Origin: CAG-582 sp964551965
Lineage (GTDB): Bacteria > Bacillota_I > Bacilli_A > RF39 > UBA660
DNA: 21,895 nt
NCBI GenBank assembly: GCA_964551965.1
Contig: CAZKFB010000019.1
Coordinates: 1-21,895 of the forward strand
Direction of reading: 5' to 3'
In this document: one piece after another, positions 1 to 7,001 of the stretch
How positions within the stretch are numbered: position 1 is the first letter of the stretch
Layout of the letters: the number at the start of each line of letters is the position of its first letter
The notes under the pieces: model-generated
The model's database searches: none
Told to the model about the DNA's origin: nothing
Seen by the model: the letters and a program-made list of their open reading frames with translations, nothing else
Translations under genes and position numbers: made by a program

Positions 1-398
1 AGCTTAGATAATCTAGCTTCTGTATAACGCATTGCTGCCGCGCCATCACCATCCATTGATCCAAAGTTTCCATGACCATCAATTAAAACATATCTATAAG
101 AGAATGTTTGAGCCATACGAACCATTGCATCATAAATTGATGAGTCTCCGTGTGGATGGTAATTACCCATAACTTCACCAACAGTCTTAGCAGACTTTCT
201 AAATGGTTTATCAGGAGTATATCCACCCTCATACATAGAATATAGTATTCTTCTATGAACTGGCTTTAAACCATCTCTTAAATCAGGTAGAGCACGAGCT
301 ACAATAACACTCATTGAATATTCTAGGAATGATTTCTTAATTTCTTCAACTATATTAGTTTTTACAACATCTTTATTAATATTTGTATCTGTATCCAT
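1..398 (-). CDS. gyrA: DNA gyrase subunit A, N-terminal part (cut by window edge)
   Basis: GyrA is the DNA-breaking and rejoining subunit of DNA gyrase (A2B2), which introduces negative supercoils. Only the first 132 codons are inside the window; the gene continues past position 1. I read the protein directly: ATG at 398-396, then a start typical of GyrA with SMSVIVARALPDLRDGLKPV. The quinolone-resistance region reads HPHGDSSIYDAMVRMAQ, with Ser86 and Asp90 at the places of E. coli Ser83 and Asp87, so no common resistance substitution is visible there. The catalytic tyrosine is Tyr125 in AAMRYTEARLS. The Shine-Dalgarno AGGAGG (411-406) overlaps the gyrB stop codon, so the two subunits are probably made from one mRNA by coupled translation. 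Identity is very secure. Confidence 0.98.
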   Translation of the reverse strand, partial: MDTDTNINKDVVKTNIVEEIKKSFLEYSMSVIVARALPDLRDGLKPVHRRILYSMYEGGYTPDKPFRKSAKTVGEVMGNYHPHGDSSIYDAMVRMAQTFSYRYVLIDGHGNFGSMDGDGAAAMRYTEARLSK

Positions 399-409
399 CT
401 TAAAACCTC

Positions 410-2323
410 CTATACATCAATATTAACAGTATAATGGGCATTTTCAACGATAAAATCACGTCTTGGCTCAACATTATCACTCATTAATAATTCAAATGCA
501 GCATCAGCAGCCATTGCATCTTCTACTGTAATTTGTCTTAATATTCTATTTTCTGGACTCATAGTAGTTTCTCTTAACTCAATTGCATCCATTTCTCCTA
601 AACCTTTAAATCTACTTATTTCTTTTTTAGTATTTTCAGGAATTTCTTGCAAAATCTTTGCAAGTTCTTCATCAGTCATTGCTAATTTTTGATTTTTTCC
701 ATAAGTAATCTTATATAGAGGAGGAGTTGCTGCATATACATATCCCCCCTCAACTATTGGTTTAAAGAAACGATAGAATAGGGTTAGTAACAATGTCCTA
801 ATATGCGCTCCATCAACATCAGCATCGGTCATGATAATTATCTTATGATATCTTAATTTATTAATATCAAATTCTTCACCAATACCAGTACCAAATGCCG
901 TAATCATACTTCTTATTTCTTCATTTGCTAAAGCACGATCTAATCTCGCTTTTTCAACATTTAATATTTTTCCTCTTAAAGGTAATATAGCTTGTGTCAT
1001 ATAATTTCTTCCGTCTTTAGCAGATCCACCAGCCGAATCACCTTCGACTATAAATATTTCACATTCACTAGGATCTTTACTCTTACAATCTGTAAGTTTT
1101 CCCATGAAGTTAATATTATCAAGTCCACCTTTACGACGAGTAGCTTCACGCGCTTTCTTAGCTGCAAGTCTAGCTCTTGAAGCCGTAGTACATTTTTCAA
1201 CAATCATCTTAGCTTCTTCTGGATTTTCCATTAAGAATCTTTCTAATCCTTCACTAAAGATATCTGAAGCAATCTTTCTTACTTCCGAATTACCAAGTTT
1301 AGTCTTAGTTTGACCTTCAAATTGAGGATCTGGATGTTTACATGAAACAATCATTGTTAAACCTTCACGAACATCATCACCAAGTAGGGGATCATCATTG
1401 TCTTTTAATAATTTAGCATTTTTACCATAATTATTAATAGTTCTTGTTAATGCTTGTTTTACACCATCTTCATGTGTTCCACCTTCTATAGTATGAATAT
1501 TATTAGTAAAACTATAGACATTTGAATTATAACCATCATTATATTGCATAGCAACTTCAACGATTATTCCATCTTTTTCTCCCTCAACATAAATAACTTC
1601 CTTATGTAATGGAGTTTTATTAGTATTTAACATTTCAACATATTCTTTAATACCACCTAAATAATGATATACAGCATCTTTTTCATCTTCACGATCATCT
1701 TTTAAATAAATTTTTATACCTTTATTTAAGAATGCTAATTCTCTTAATCTTTGTTCTAGAATATCATAATTATAGATAGTCGTTTCTTTAAATATTTCTG
1801 GGTCTGCCTTAAATCTTACTTCCGTTCCCGTATTATTTTCATCACATTCACCAATTACTTGAAGATTTCCAGCCGGATGTCCACCATTTTCGAATCTTTG
1901 AAAGTGTATTTTTCCATCCCTATAAACTTTTACTTCTAGCCAATCAGATAGGGCATTTACAACTGATGCGCCTACACCATGTAATCCACCACTAACTTTG
2001 TATCCGCCACCGCCGAATTTACCTCCAGCATGTAATACCGTAAATATTGTTTCAATAGTAGATAATCCTGTTTTTTCATTAATACCTGTTGGCATTCCAC
2101 GACCATTATCTCTTACTTTAATTACATTATTCTTTTCAATAGTAACTTCAATTTCTGTACAATATCCAGCTAGAGCTTCATCAACAGCATTATCTACAAT
2201 TTCCCATACAAGATGGTGTAATCCTCTTTCACTAGTAGTACCAATATACATACCAGGTCGTTTTCTTACAGCTTCTAGTCCTTCAAGTACTTGAATATCA
2301 CTATCATTGTAATCATTCTTCAT
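410..2323 (-). CDS. gyrB: DNA gyrase subunit B
   Basis: GyrB is the ATPase subunit of gyrase; with GyrA it supercoils DNA ahead of the replication fork. The start chosen is ATG 2323-2321 (MKNDYNDSDIQVLEGL), 637 aa, the usual bacterial length. It has GGAGGGA at 2334-2328 as ribosome binding site. An in-frame ATG 10 codons upstream would overlap recF and has no such site. GHKL ATPase motifs are present (EIVDNAVDEALAG, VRDNGRGMPTG, GGLHGVGASVVNALS). The ATP-sensing loop is EGQTKTKLGNSEVR. The Toprim domain shows IFIVEGDSAGGSAK and the metal-binding MTDADVDGAHIR, and the C-terminus has RFKGLGEMDA. The recF stop lies 1 nt upstream and gyrA starts 11 nt downstream, so the three genes form one unit. 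A type IV topoisomerase ParE is less likely because of the origin-side position next to recF and gyrA. Confidence 0.97.
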   Translation of the reverse strand: MKNDYNDSDIQVLEGLEAVRKRPGMYIGTTSERGLHHLVWEIVDNAVDEALAGYCTEIEVTIEKNNVIKVRDNGRGMPTGINEKTGLSTIETIFTVLHAGGKFGGGGYKVSGGLHGVGASVVNALSDWLEVKVYRDGKIHFQRFENGGHPAGNLQVIGECDENNTGTEVRFKADPEIFKETTIYNYDILEQRLRELAFLNKGIKIYLKDDREDEKDAVYHYLGGIKEYVEMLNTNKTPLHKEVIYVEGEKDGIIVEVAMQYNDGYNSNVYSFTNNIHTIEGGTHEDGVKQALTRTINNYGKNAKLLKDNDDPLLGDDVREGLTMIVSCKHPDPQFEGQTKTKLGNSEVRKIASDIFSEGLERFLMENPEEAKMIVEKCTTASRARLAAKKAREATRRKGGLDNINFMGKLTDCKSKDPSECEIFIVEGDSAGGSAKDGRNYMTQAILPLRGKILNVEKARLDRALANEEIRSMITAFGTGIGEEFDINKLRYHKIIIMTDADVDGAHIRTLLLTLFYRFFKPIVEGGYVYAATPPLYKITYGKNQKLAMTDEELAKILQEIPENTKKEISRFKGLGEMDAIELRETTMSPENRILRQITVEDAMAADAAFELLMSDNVEPRRDFIVENAHYTVNIDV

Positions 2324-2324
2324 A

Positions 2325-3413
2325 TTATCCCTCCAATACATTTCCATTATCAACTTTGAATACTTTACTATTCTCCATTAATTTTTTGGAAACTTTCTTT
2401 AAATCTGTCGTTGTAACAAATGTTTGAATATCTTCACTTATAAACTTTAGTATATTATTTATCTTTTGTTGATCTAATTCACTAAATAAATCATCTAATA
2501 TTAATATAGGATTTACTTCTTTTTCTTCCTTAAAAATATTAATTTCTGCAAGTTTTAAAGATATTATTGCATTCTTCTGTTCTCCTTCAGAACCATAATC
2601 TTTTAAATTCTTATCATTTAAGTAAAACTCATAGTCATCTCTATGAATTCCAATATTAGTTTTACCTAAAGTAATATCTCTATTTAATTCTCTTTTATAT
2701 ATTTTAAGCAATTCTTCTTTTGTTTTGTTAATAAAGTCTGACTTATAAACAAGTTTAAGTCCATCTTTCTTAGTTATCTTTTTATAATTATCTTCAATAT
2801 ATTTACTTATATTATTAATAAACTCAGCACGATATTTATTTACTTTCATACCTATTTCAATTAATTGATTAGTAAGTATATCTAAATAATCCTTAGAAGC
2901 ATTACCATTAATATATAAAGTTTTTAAATAAGAATTTCTTTGTTTTAAAACTTTGTTATACATCGTTAATATTTTCAAATAATCATTACTAAACTGTGAT
3001 AATTCAATATTTATTAACTTTCTTCTAGTATTAGGAGTATCTTTAATTAATTTTAAATCTTCAGATGTGAATAGTACTATGTTAATTCTCGATATATAAT
3101 CAGATATTCTATCTATATTAGTATTATTAATCTTAATTTTCTTTTCATTACTCTTAACAATAACTTTATAGGTATCTTTATATTTATCTTTAATAGTTCC
3201 TTCGACTCTAGCTAAATCTGTATTATATTTAATAATTACATCTTCTTTAGATCCTCTAAATGATTTAGTTAATGCTAGTACATAAATTGCTTCTACTATA
3301 TTAGTCTTTCCCATACCATTTTTTCCAATGATAATGTTCTTATAAGGATTAAATTGCAATTCTAGTTTATCATAGTTGCGAAAATTCAGAAGTTTTAAAT
3401 CTAATATTTGCAT
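2325..3413 (-). CDS. recF: DNA replication/repair protein RecF
   Basis: RecF is an SMC-like ABC ATPase that, with RecO and RecR, loads RecA at single-strand gaps. It is 362 aa, normal for the family (about 360-370). Visible motifs are Walker A GKNGMGKT at residues 30-37, the ABC signature around SEGEQKNAIISLKLAE, and Walker B PILILDDLFSELD. The N-terminus MQILDLKLLNFRNY is typical. The start is ATG 3413-3411 with a strong GGGGG-type Shine-Dalgarno just upstream (about 3419-3424). An extended -10 element (TGATATAAT, minus strand, 3488-3480) may drive recF-gyrB-gyrA separately from the upstream comK-like gene. The stop TAA (2327-2325) is embedded in the gyrB ribosome-binding region, consistent with coupled translation. 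Confidence 0.96.
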   Translation of the reverse strand: MQILDLKLLNFRNYDKLELQFNPYKNIIIGKNGMGKTNIVEAIYVLALTKSFRGSKEDVIIKYNTDLARVEGTIKDKYKDTYKVIVKSNEKKIKINNTNIDRISDYISRINIVLFTSEDLKLIKDTPNTRRKLINIELSQFSNDYLKILTMYNKVLKQRNSYLKTLYINGNASKDYLDILTNQLIEIGMKVNKYRAEFINNISKYIEDNYKKITKKDGLKLVYKSDFINKTKEELLKIYKRELNRDITLGKTNIGIHRDDYEFYLNDKNLKDYGSEGEQKNAIISLKLAEINIFKEEKEVNPILILDDLFSELDQQKINNILKFISEDIQTFVTTTDLKKVSKKLMENSKVFKVDNGNVLEG

Positions 3414-3479
3414 TTTTACCCCCTAATTTCTAATTTAAGAGCATTTATGTATTTTTAAGTACACCTATACCACAATATA

Positions 3480-3488
3480 ATTATATCA
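3480..3488 (-). promoter_or_regulatory. extended -10 promoter candidate for recF-gyrB-gyrA
   Basis: On the minus strand TGATATAAT (a TGn-extended, perfect -10) lies about 67 nt upstream of the recF start, in the 108-nt gap after the comK-like gene. There is no good -35, but an extended -10 can work without one. The gap has no convincing hairpin terminator for the comK-like gene, so some read-through is also possible. Confidence 0.45.
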
Positions 3489-3521
3489 TAAAATAAGGGT
3501 ATAAAAAAGAAAAAGTATGTT

Positions 3522-3971
3522 TTATCGATATATTTTCTTTAAATTATGTTCTAATCTCGTAGCACGATAAATTTGATTGTTAATAATATTTAAAGATATA
3601 TTAAAATCTAACACTAAACCATTAACAAATACGATTTTTGTTAGTTTTTTATCATTATCATAATAAGTATAATCAATATTATCTAAGTTTATCCAACTAC
3701 AATCCTTATTTCTCGTTGATGCAGTAGGGAAGAATATTAACTTTTTCTCTTCATGAACGAGAATAGGAGCTTTATATATATAGCCAGTAAGATGTTCTGT
3801 AAAATCTTTTCTTCCTGACATTGAACTTCCAAAATTAATACAATTCTTGCTTATTATAAAGTTAGTTTTCTTCTTTACTATAATTTTATCATCTATTTCA
3901 TAACATATAGATTCATTATTTCCATGCGGAACAATAGCAAGAGTAAACTCACTTATTCGATAATTATTCAA
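3522..3971 (-). CDS. comK: ComK-family competence transcription factor (short form)
   Basis: ComK is the master regulator of genetic competence in Bacillus and binds paired AT-rich boxes in late competence promoters. This 149-aa protein follows B. subtilis ComK (192 aa) in order. It has an N-terminal strand region (SEFTLAIVPHG), then NCINFGSSMSGRKDFTEHLTG at residues 43-63 (Bacillus: RFFGSSYAGRK). Next come APILVHEEKKLIFFPTAST with SW(I) at 92-94, then the segment around NNQIYRATRLEHNL (Bacillus: ENQVYRTAWLRTKF). It stops there and lacks about 40 C-terminal residues of the Bacillus protein, including the MecA-binding FMLYPK region. The start is TTG (3971-3969), 7 nt behind AGGAGG, which itself sits in a small hairpin. 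The gene follows a dnaN terminator and has its own candidate promoter. It occupies the site where Bacillus has yaaA. Family assignment comes from residue pattern; a function in competence is inferred. Confidence 0.85.
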   Translation of the reverse strand: MNNYRISEFTLAIVPHGNNESICYEIDDKIIVKKKTNFIISKNCINFGSSMSGRKDFTEHLTGYIYKAPILVHEEKKLIFFPTASTRNKDCSWINLDNIDYTYYDNDKKLTKIVFVNGLVLDFNISLNIINNQIYRATRLEHNLKKIYR

Positions 3972-3978
3972 ACAATCA

Positions 3979-3993
3979 CCTCCTTTTGGGAGG
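3979..3993 (-). promoter_or_regulatory. hairpin sequestering the comK Shine-Dalgarno
   Basis: On the minus strand CCTCC (3993-3989) and GGAGG (3983-3979) form a perfect 5-bp G/C-rich stem around a 5-nt CAAAA loop. The right arm is the core of AGGAGGTGA, the ribosome binding site of the TTG-started comK-like gene. Formation in mRNA would block ribosome binding. That it regulates anything is inference. Confidence 0.55.
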
Positions 3994-4000
3994 CTACCTT

Positions 4001-4028
4001 AACATATTAATATTAAAATAATTGTCGA
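4001..4028 (-). promoter_or_regulatory. candidate promoter of the comK-like gene
   Basis: On the minus strand TCGACA (4028-4023, 5 of 6 to TTGACA) and TATGTT (4006-4001, 4 of 6 to TATAAT) are separated by 16 nt. Transcription would begin near 3994, so the mRNA would open directly with the Shine-Dalgarno hairpin. The match is moderate in a very AT-rich stretch. Confidence 0.4.
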
Positions 4029-4042
4029 ATTATAGTTGAAAG

Positions 4043-4070
4043 TAAAAAAAAAGAGATATTTTTTCTCTTA
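4043..4070 (-). terminator. intrinsic terminator of dnaA-dnaN
   Basis: On the minus strand AAGAGA (4069-4064) pairs with TCTCTT (4056-4051) and is followed by a run of T to about 4044. The first arm overlaps the dnaN stop codon (4070-4068). This separates dnaA-dnaN from the downstream comK-like gene. Confidence 0.75.
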
Positions 4071-5189
4071 ATATGTTTTAATTGGTAAAATAAGTTGAAT
4101 TAATGACTCATCAGTAGCTGATTTAATAACTATTGGTTTAGAATCAGTATTCATAAATATTATTATTTCATCACTTTCTAATGTTCTTAATGCATCCATC
4201 ATAAACTTAGCACTGAATGAAATAGAACAATCATCATTACTATTTCTCTTAATCTTAATACGATCTTCTACTTTACCTATTTCAGAAGCATAAGAACTTA
4301 TTCTTATTTCATCTTCAACTACATCCATCTTAACAATATTCTTTTCTTTACTTTGTGTTAATAAAGCTGCTCTATCAATAGATGAGAAATAATCATTTAG
4401 ATTTGCAGTTATAACATGTAAGAATTCCGTAGGTATAAAATTATCTGTATTAGGATATTGTCCATTTAATAAATTAGATTGGAATAAAATATTCTTATAT
4501 TTAAATAATACTTTGTTATTAAATATATGGATTTCAACATTTTCTTCACTATCATCTAATATTTTATCAAGTTCACTCATAACTTTTCCTGGAATAACCA
4601 TATCTACAACATTATCATATACATTTGTTAAATTAATTGTTTTCTTAGCTAATCTATATGAATCTGTTGCTACTACTTCTAATATATTACCATTTACTTT
4701 AATATTTAAACCTGTTAATAATGGTCTAGATTCTTGAGTAGATATAGCAAATATTGTTTGTCTAATCATTTTCTTAAGTTCACTACTAGTTAAAGTAACA
4801 AAACTTTCATTTAAACTTAAATCAATATTTGGATAATCTAAACTATTTAAACAATTTAGATTATATTGACTAGTTTCTGTATAAATCATTATCTTAAGTC
4901 CATCTACTACTTCAAAGTTAATAATATCGCTAGGCATTTTCTTGATTATATCTAATATATATTTACTTTGAATAATAATAGATCCTACTTCATCTATTGA
5001 TTCAATATCAGAACTACTTATAAATGATTTAATAGTTAAATCAGAATCACTAGCTAATAAATATAATCCTTCACTTGTTAGTTCAAATTTAATACCATTT
5101 AATATAGGTATAATATTTCTTGTTGATATTGCCTTACTTACATTTGTTAATTGTTCTAAAATAATATTCTTTTTAATTGAAAATTTCAT
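4068..5189 (-). CDS. dnaN: DNA polymerase III beta sliding clamp
   Basis: DnaN forms the ring-shaped dimer that tethers the replicative polymerase to DNA. It is 373 aa, within the family range of 366-380. The start is typical (MKFSIKKNIILEQLTNVSKAISTR). Internal signatures include SQESRPLLTG-like TQESRPLLTGLNI at the domain II entry, ATDSYRLAKK, and the clamp C-terminus ending LILPIKTY, equivalent to the usual PMR/PVRTY. The ATG at 5189-5187 is preceded by GAAGGA as ribosome binding site. dnaN lies 140 nt downstream of dnaA and is probably cotranscribed with it, ending at the terminator that overlaps its own stop. The upstream gap carries origin-like repeats. Identity is secure. Confidence 0.96.
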   Translation of the reverse strand: MKFSIKKNIILEQLTNVSKAISTRNIIPILNGIKFELTSEGLYLLASDSDLTIKSFISSSDIESIDEVGSIIIQSKYILDIIKKMPSDIINFEVVDGLKIMIYTETSQYNLNCLNSLDYPNIDLSLNESFVTLTSSELKKMIRQTIFAISTQESRPLLTGLNIKVNGNILEVVATDSYRLAKKTINLTNVYDNVVDMVIPGKVMSELDKILDDSEENVEIHIFNNKVLFKYKNILFQSNLLNGQYPNTDNFIPTEFLHVITANLNDYFSSIDRAALLTQSKEKNIVKMDVVEDEIRISSYASEIGKVEDRIKIKRNSNDDCSISFSAKFMMDALRTLESDEIIIFMNTDSKPIVIKSATDESLIQLILPIKTY

Positions 5190-5210
5190 TTGATTTCCTT
5201 CTTTCTTTTT

Positions 5211-5250
5211 TTATTATTTTTATTATTATAGAGGTTAATAATGTTAATAA
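5211..5250 (-). other. tandem DnaA-box-like pair plus TAA triplets (basal unwinding system-like)
   Basis: Reading the minus strand from dnaA towards dnaN, two boxes abut: TTATTAACA (5250-5242) then TTATTAACC (5241-5233). After the short CTC step come TAA, TAA, TAA (5228-5220), AAA, TAA, TAA (5216-5211). DnaA-trio elements in Bacillus have the form TA(G/A) repeated beside the DnaA boxes of the dnaA-dnaN gap, so order and location match. TTATTAACA recurs at 6879-6887 and 6950-6958. The function is inferred. Confidence 0.6.
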
Positions 5251-5329
5251 CTTCTATTTTTGCCTTATTTTAGTTATTTTTTATAATATTTATTAGAAAT
5301 TATTGTTAAAAATTATTAAGTTATTAACT

Positions 5330-6676
5330 TTAATTTGCAATTCTAACTTTAATTTCTTTAATTTGCTTTTGTCTTTCTTCACTAGTTTTCAACTCTTGTT
5401 CAATTTTATCTGATGCATGGATTACTGTTGCATGATCTCGGTTGAATTCGAGTCCAATTCGATCTAGTGTTTCCGATGTAGTCATCTTACACAAGTACAT
5501 TGCTATTTGTCTAGCTAAGTTAATATTGGCTGTTCTTTTCTTACTTTTTAGATTTTCTACCGTTAAATCGAAGTAATCAGCTACAGCTTTTTGAATCTTA
5601 GCTACATTATTAGTTATATAGATATTAGAACCTATACTATTTCTCAGTACTTCTACGGCAAATTCTAAGTTAATTTCTTTAGGTTTCATTAAGGATACAT
5701 TTGCATATATTGTATTCAAAGCACCTTCTAGATGTCTAACATCACTATCGAAGTTATTTGCAATATATTCTAATACTTCATCCTTTATCATCGAACCTAT
5801 TTCTAAGCCAATTAATTTATTTTTTAATATCTTTATTCTTAAATCATAGTCGGGTGGACTAATACATACGGTTAATCCCCAAGCAAATCTTGTTCGTAAT
5901 CTATCTTCCAACAATTTTAAATCATCCGGACTACGATCACTACTAACAATTATCTGTTTATTAGATTGATGAAGATATTCGAAAGTATTAAAGAATTCTC
6001 CTTGTGTCTTAGTAGCATTACTTAATAATTGAATATCATCGATTATTAATACATCGACATTTCTATATTTATTTTTGAACTGTTCTACTAAATCTGAATT
6101 ATCTTCACTTTTTCTTGCTATATTAATATTTATAAAGTCATTTATGAAAGTGTCGATTGATACATATAATACAATTTTATTAGAATTCTCTTGAATATAA
6201 TTACCAATAGCATGCATTAAGTGTGTCTTACCAACACCACTTTTACCATATATAAAGAAAGGATTATAAACCATACCAGGATTTTCCGCTACCGCCATAG
6301 CTGTCATTTGTGCAAGTCTATTAGATTCACCAACTATATAATTATTAAAAGTATAGTTTGGCTGTAATCCTGAATTATTTCTCTTAAATTTTGGTAATTC
6401 GGTTTCTACAACAACTTTAACTTCTTCAACTTCATCACTAGATTTAACATCATAAGTATAATTAGAAGAAGTAAGTTGATCTAAAACTTCATCGATTAAA
6501 TCATCATAATATTGTTTAATATAATCTTTTTTATATTTATTTTCTACTTCAAATACTAAATTATTATTTTCATTACTCAATAATTTCACATTAGCAAACC
6601 AGGTGTTATATGAAATAGGGGTAATTTTGGTGCTTATACATTGTAGAAAATCATTAAAAAATTTCTCATTATCCAT
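5330..6676 (-). CDS. dnaA: chromosomal replication initiator DnaA
   Basis: DnaA is the AAA+ initiator that binds origin boxes, oligomerises and melts the origin. The start chosen is ATG 6676-6674 (MDNEKFFNDFLQ), giving 448 aa. AGGTGG lies just upstream, and the GTG three codons earlier is inside that ribosome binding site. Domain I is about residues 1-75, with a variable linker to about 100. Walker A is GKSGVGKT (144-151), Walker B DVLIIDDIQLL, and the arginine finger region DRLRTRFAWGL. Domain IV ends in LEFNRDHATVIHA. The usual signature is FGGRDHTTVIHA, so one residue is missing before RDH (Arg413) and Ala replaces the Thr after His. The gene lies next to oriC and is probably autoregulated by boxes in its promoter region. 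It is cotranscribed with dnaN. Confidence 0.98.
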   Translation of the reverse strand: MDNEKFFNDFLQCISTKITPISYNTWFANVKLLSNENNNLVFEVENKYKKDYIKQYYDDLIDEVLDQLTSSNYTYDVKSSDEVEEVKVVVETELPKFKRNNSGLQPNYTFNNYIVGESNRLAQMTAMAVAENPGMVYNPFFIYGKSGVGKTHLMHAIGNYIQENSNKIVLYVSIDTFINDFININIARKSEDNSDLVEQFKNKYRNVDVLIIDDIQLLSNATKTQGEFFNTFEYLHQSNKQIIVSSDRSPDDLKLLEDRLRTRFAWGLTVCISPPDYDLRIKILKNKLIGLEIGSMIKDEVLEYIANNFDSDVRHLEGALNTIYANVSLMKPKEINLEFAVEVLRNSIGSNIYITNNVAKIQKAVADYFDLTVENLKSKKRTANINLARQIAMYLCKMTTSETLDRIGLEFNRDHATVIHASDKIEQELKTSEERQKQIKEIKVRIAN

Positions 6677-6689
6677 TAAACCCACCTGC

Positions 6690-6705
6690 CTTAGTCTTAA
6701 CTAAG
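6690..6705 (-). repeat. perfect inverted repeat in the dnaA leader
   Basis: CTTAGT (6690-6695) and ACTAAG (6700-6705) form a 6-bp stem with a 4-nt loop. It lies between the putative dnaA -10 (6714-6709) and the dnaA ribosome binding site. It could be an mRNA hairpin or a protein-binding dyad; no T run follows it, so it is not a terminator. Confidence 0.5.
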
Positions 6706-6708
6706 TAA

Positions 6709-6737
6709 ATTGTAAATCATAATTGTTAAAAAAGCAA
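6709..6737 (-). promoter_or_regulatory. candidate dnaA promoter
   Basis: On the minus strand TTGCTT (6737-6732) and TACAAT (6714-6709, 5 of 6) are separated by 17 nt. The spacer contains TTTTTAACA (6732-6724), a DnaA-box-like word that recurs at 6893-6901 and 5304-5312, which would fit autoregulation. The -35 is weak. Confidence 0.45.
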
Positions 6738-6942
6738 AATAAAAAAGAACCAAAGATCTTATCAACATACTTTTCAACATACTTATAAACAATTTATCTA
6801 CTATAATATAACACTTTTCTTGAGTTTTCAACGATTTCAACAAATTTTCAAAATTTGATAACTTTTTCAACATTATAGTTATTAACAAAGATTGTTAAAA
6901 AGTTGAAAAGTACTAAATTTGCTTATATTAAGCCATATTTTG

Positions 6943-6972
6943 TTGACTTTTATTAACATTTTAGTATATAAT
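6943..6972 (+). promoter_or_regulatory. promoter of rpmH
   Basis: TTGACT (6943-6948, 5 of 6) and a perfect TATAAT (6967-6972) are separated by 18 nt. Transcription would start near 6979, about 23 nt before the rpmH ATG. A TTATTAACA box-like word (6950-6958) lies between the two elements, so DnaA binding could interfere with it. Confidence 0.7.
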
Positions 6973-7001
6973 AACCTTGCGTTTGATGTGGAGGTGTGAA
7001 A

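Larger units (their letters stand above)
6677..7001. other. oriC: replication origin oriC, upstream array of DnaA-box-like repeats
   Basis: This is the divergent 325-nt gap between dnaA and rpmH, where coding strand switches sides. Plus-strand box-like 9-mers are TTATCAACA (6759), TTTTCAACA (6771), TTATAAACA (6783), TTTTCAACG (6825), ATTTCAACA (6834), TTTTCAACA (6864), TTATTAACA (6879 and 6950). TTATCAACC (7013) follows just inside rpmH. The first three start exactly 12 nt apart in the same orientation. TTTTTAACA occurs on the minus strand at 6724-6732 and 6893-6901. None is the canonical TTATCCACA, but position, clustering and orientation support an origin. The short reading frame inside this gap looks spurious. 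The gap also holds the dnaA and rpmH promoters. Confidence 0.85.

Noticed and set aside
2324..2353. Upstream in-frame ATG for gyrB (10 codons earlier)
   Set aside because: It would overlap recF, lacks a ribosome binding site, and the added residues do not resemble GyrB; GGAGGGA supports ATG 2323.
3414..3521. Terminator after the comK-like gene
   Set aside because: The stretch is T-rich on the minus strand but no stem of useful length precedes the T runs.
4030..4070. Possible ComK boxes (AAAA-N5-TTTT) in front of the comK-like gene
   Set aside because: The nearest A/T-run pairs have 6-7 nt spacing and are explained by the dnaN terminator; such runs are common at this base composition.
6677..6685. 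GTG start for dnaA
   Set aside because: The GTG is part of the AGGTGG ribosome binding site; the ATG at 6676 has correct spacing and a typical DnaA start.
6697..6888. 63-codon open frame on the minus strand inside oriC, with a hydrophobic C-terminus
   Set aside because: It lies across the DnaA-box array and dnaA promoter, has no clear ribosome binding site, and its composition reflects the AT-rich repeats.
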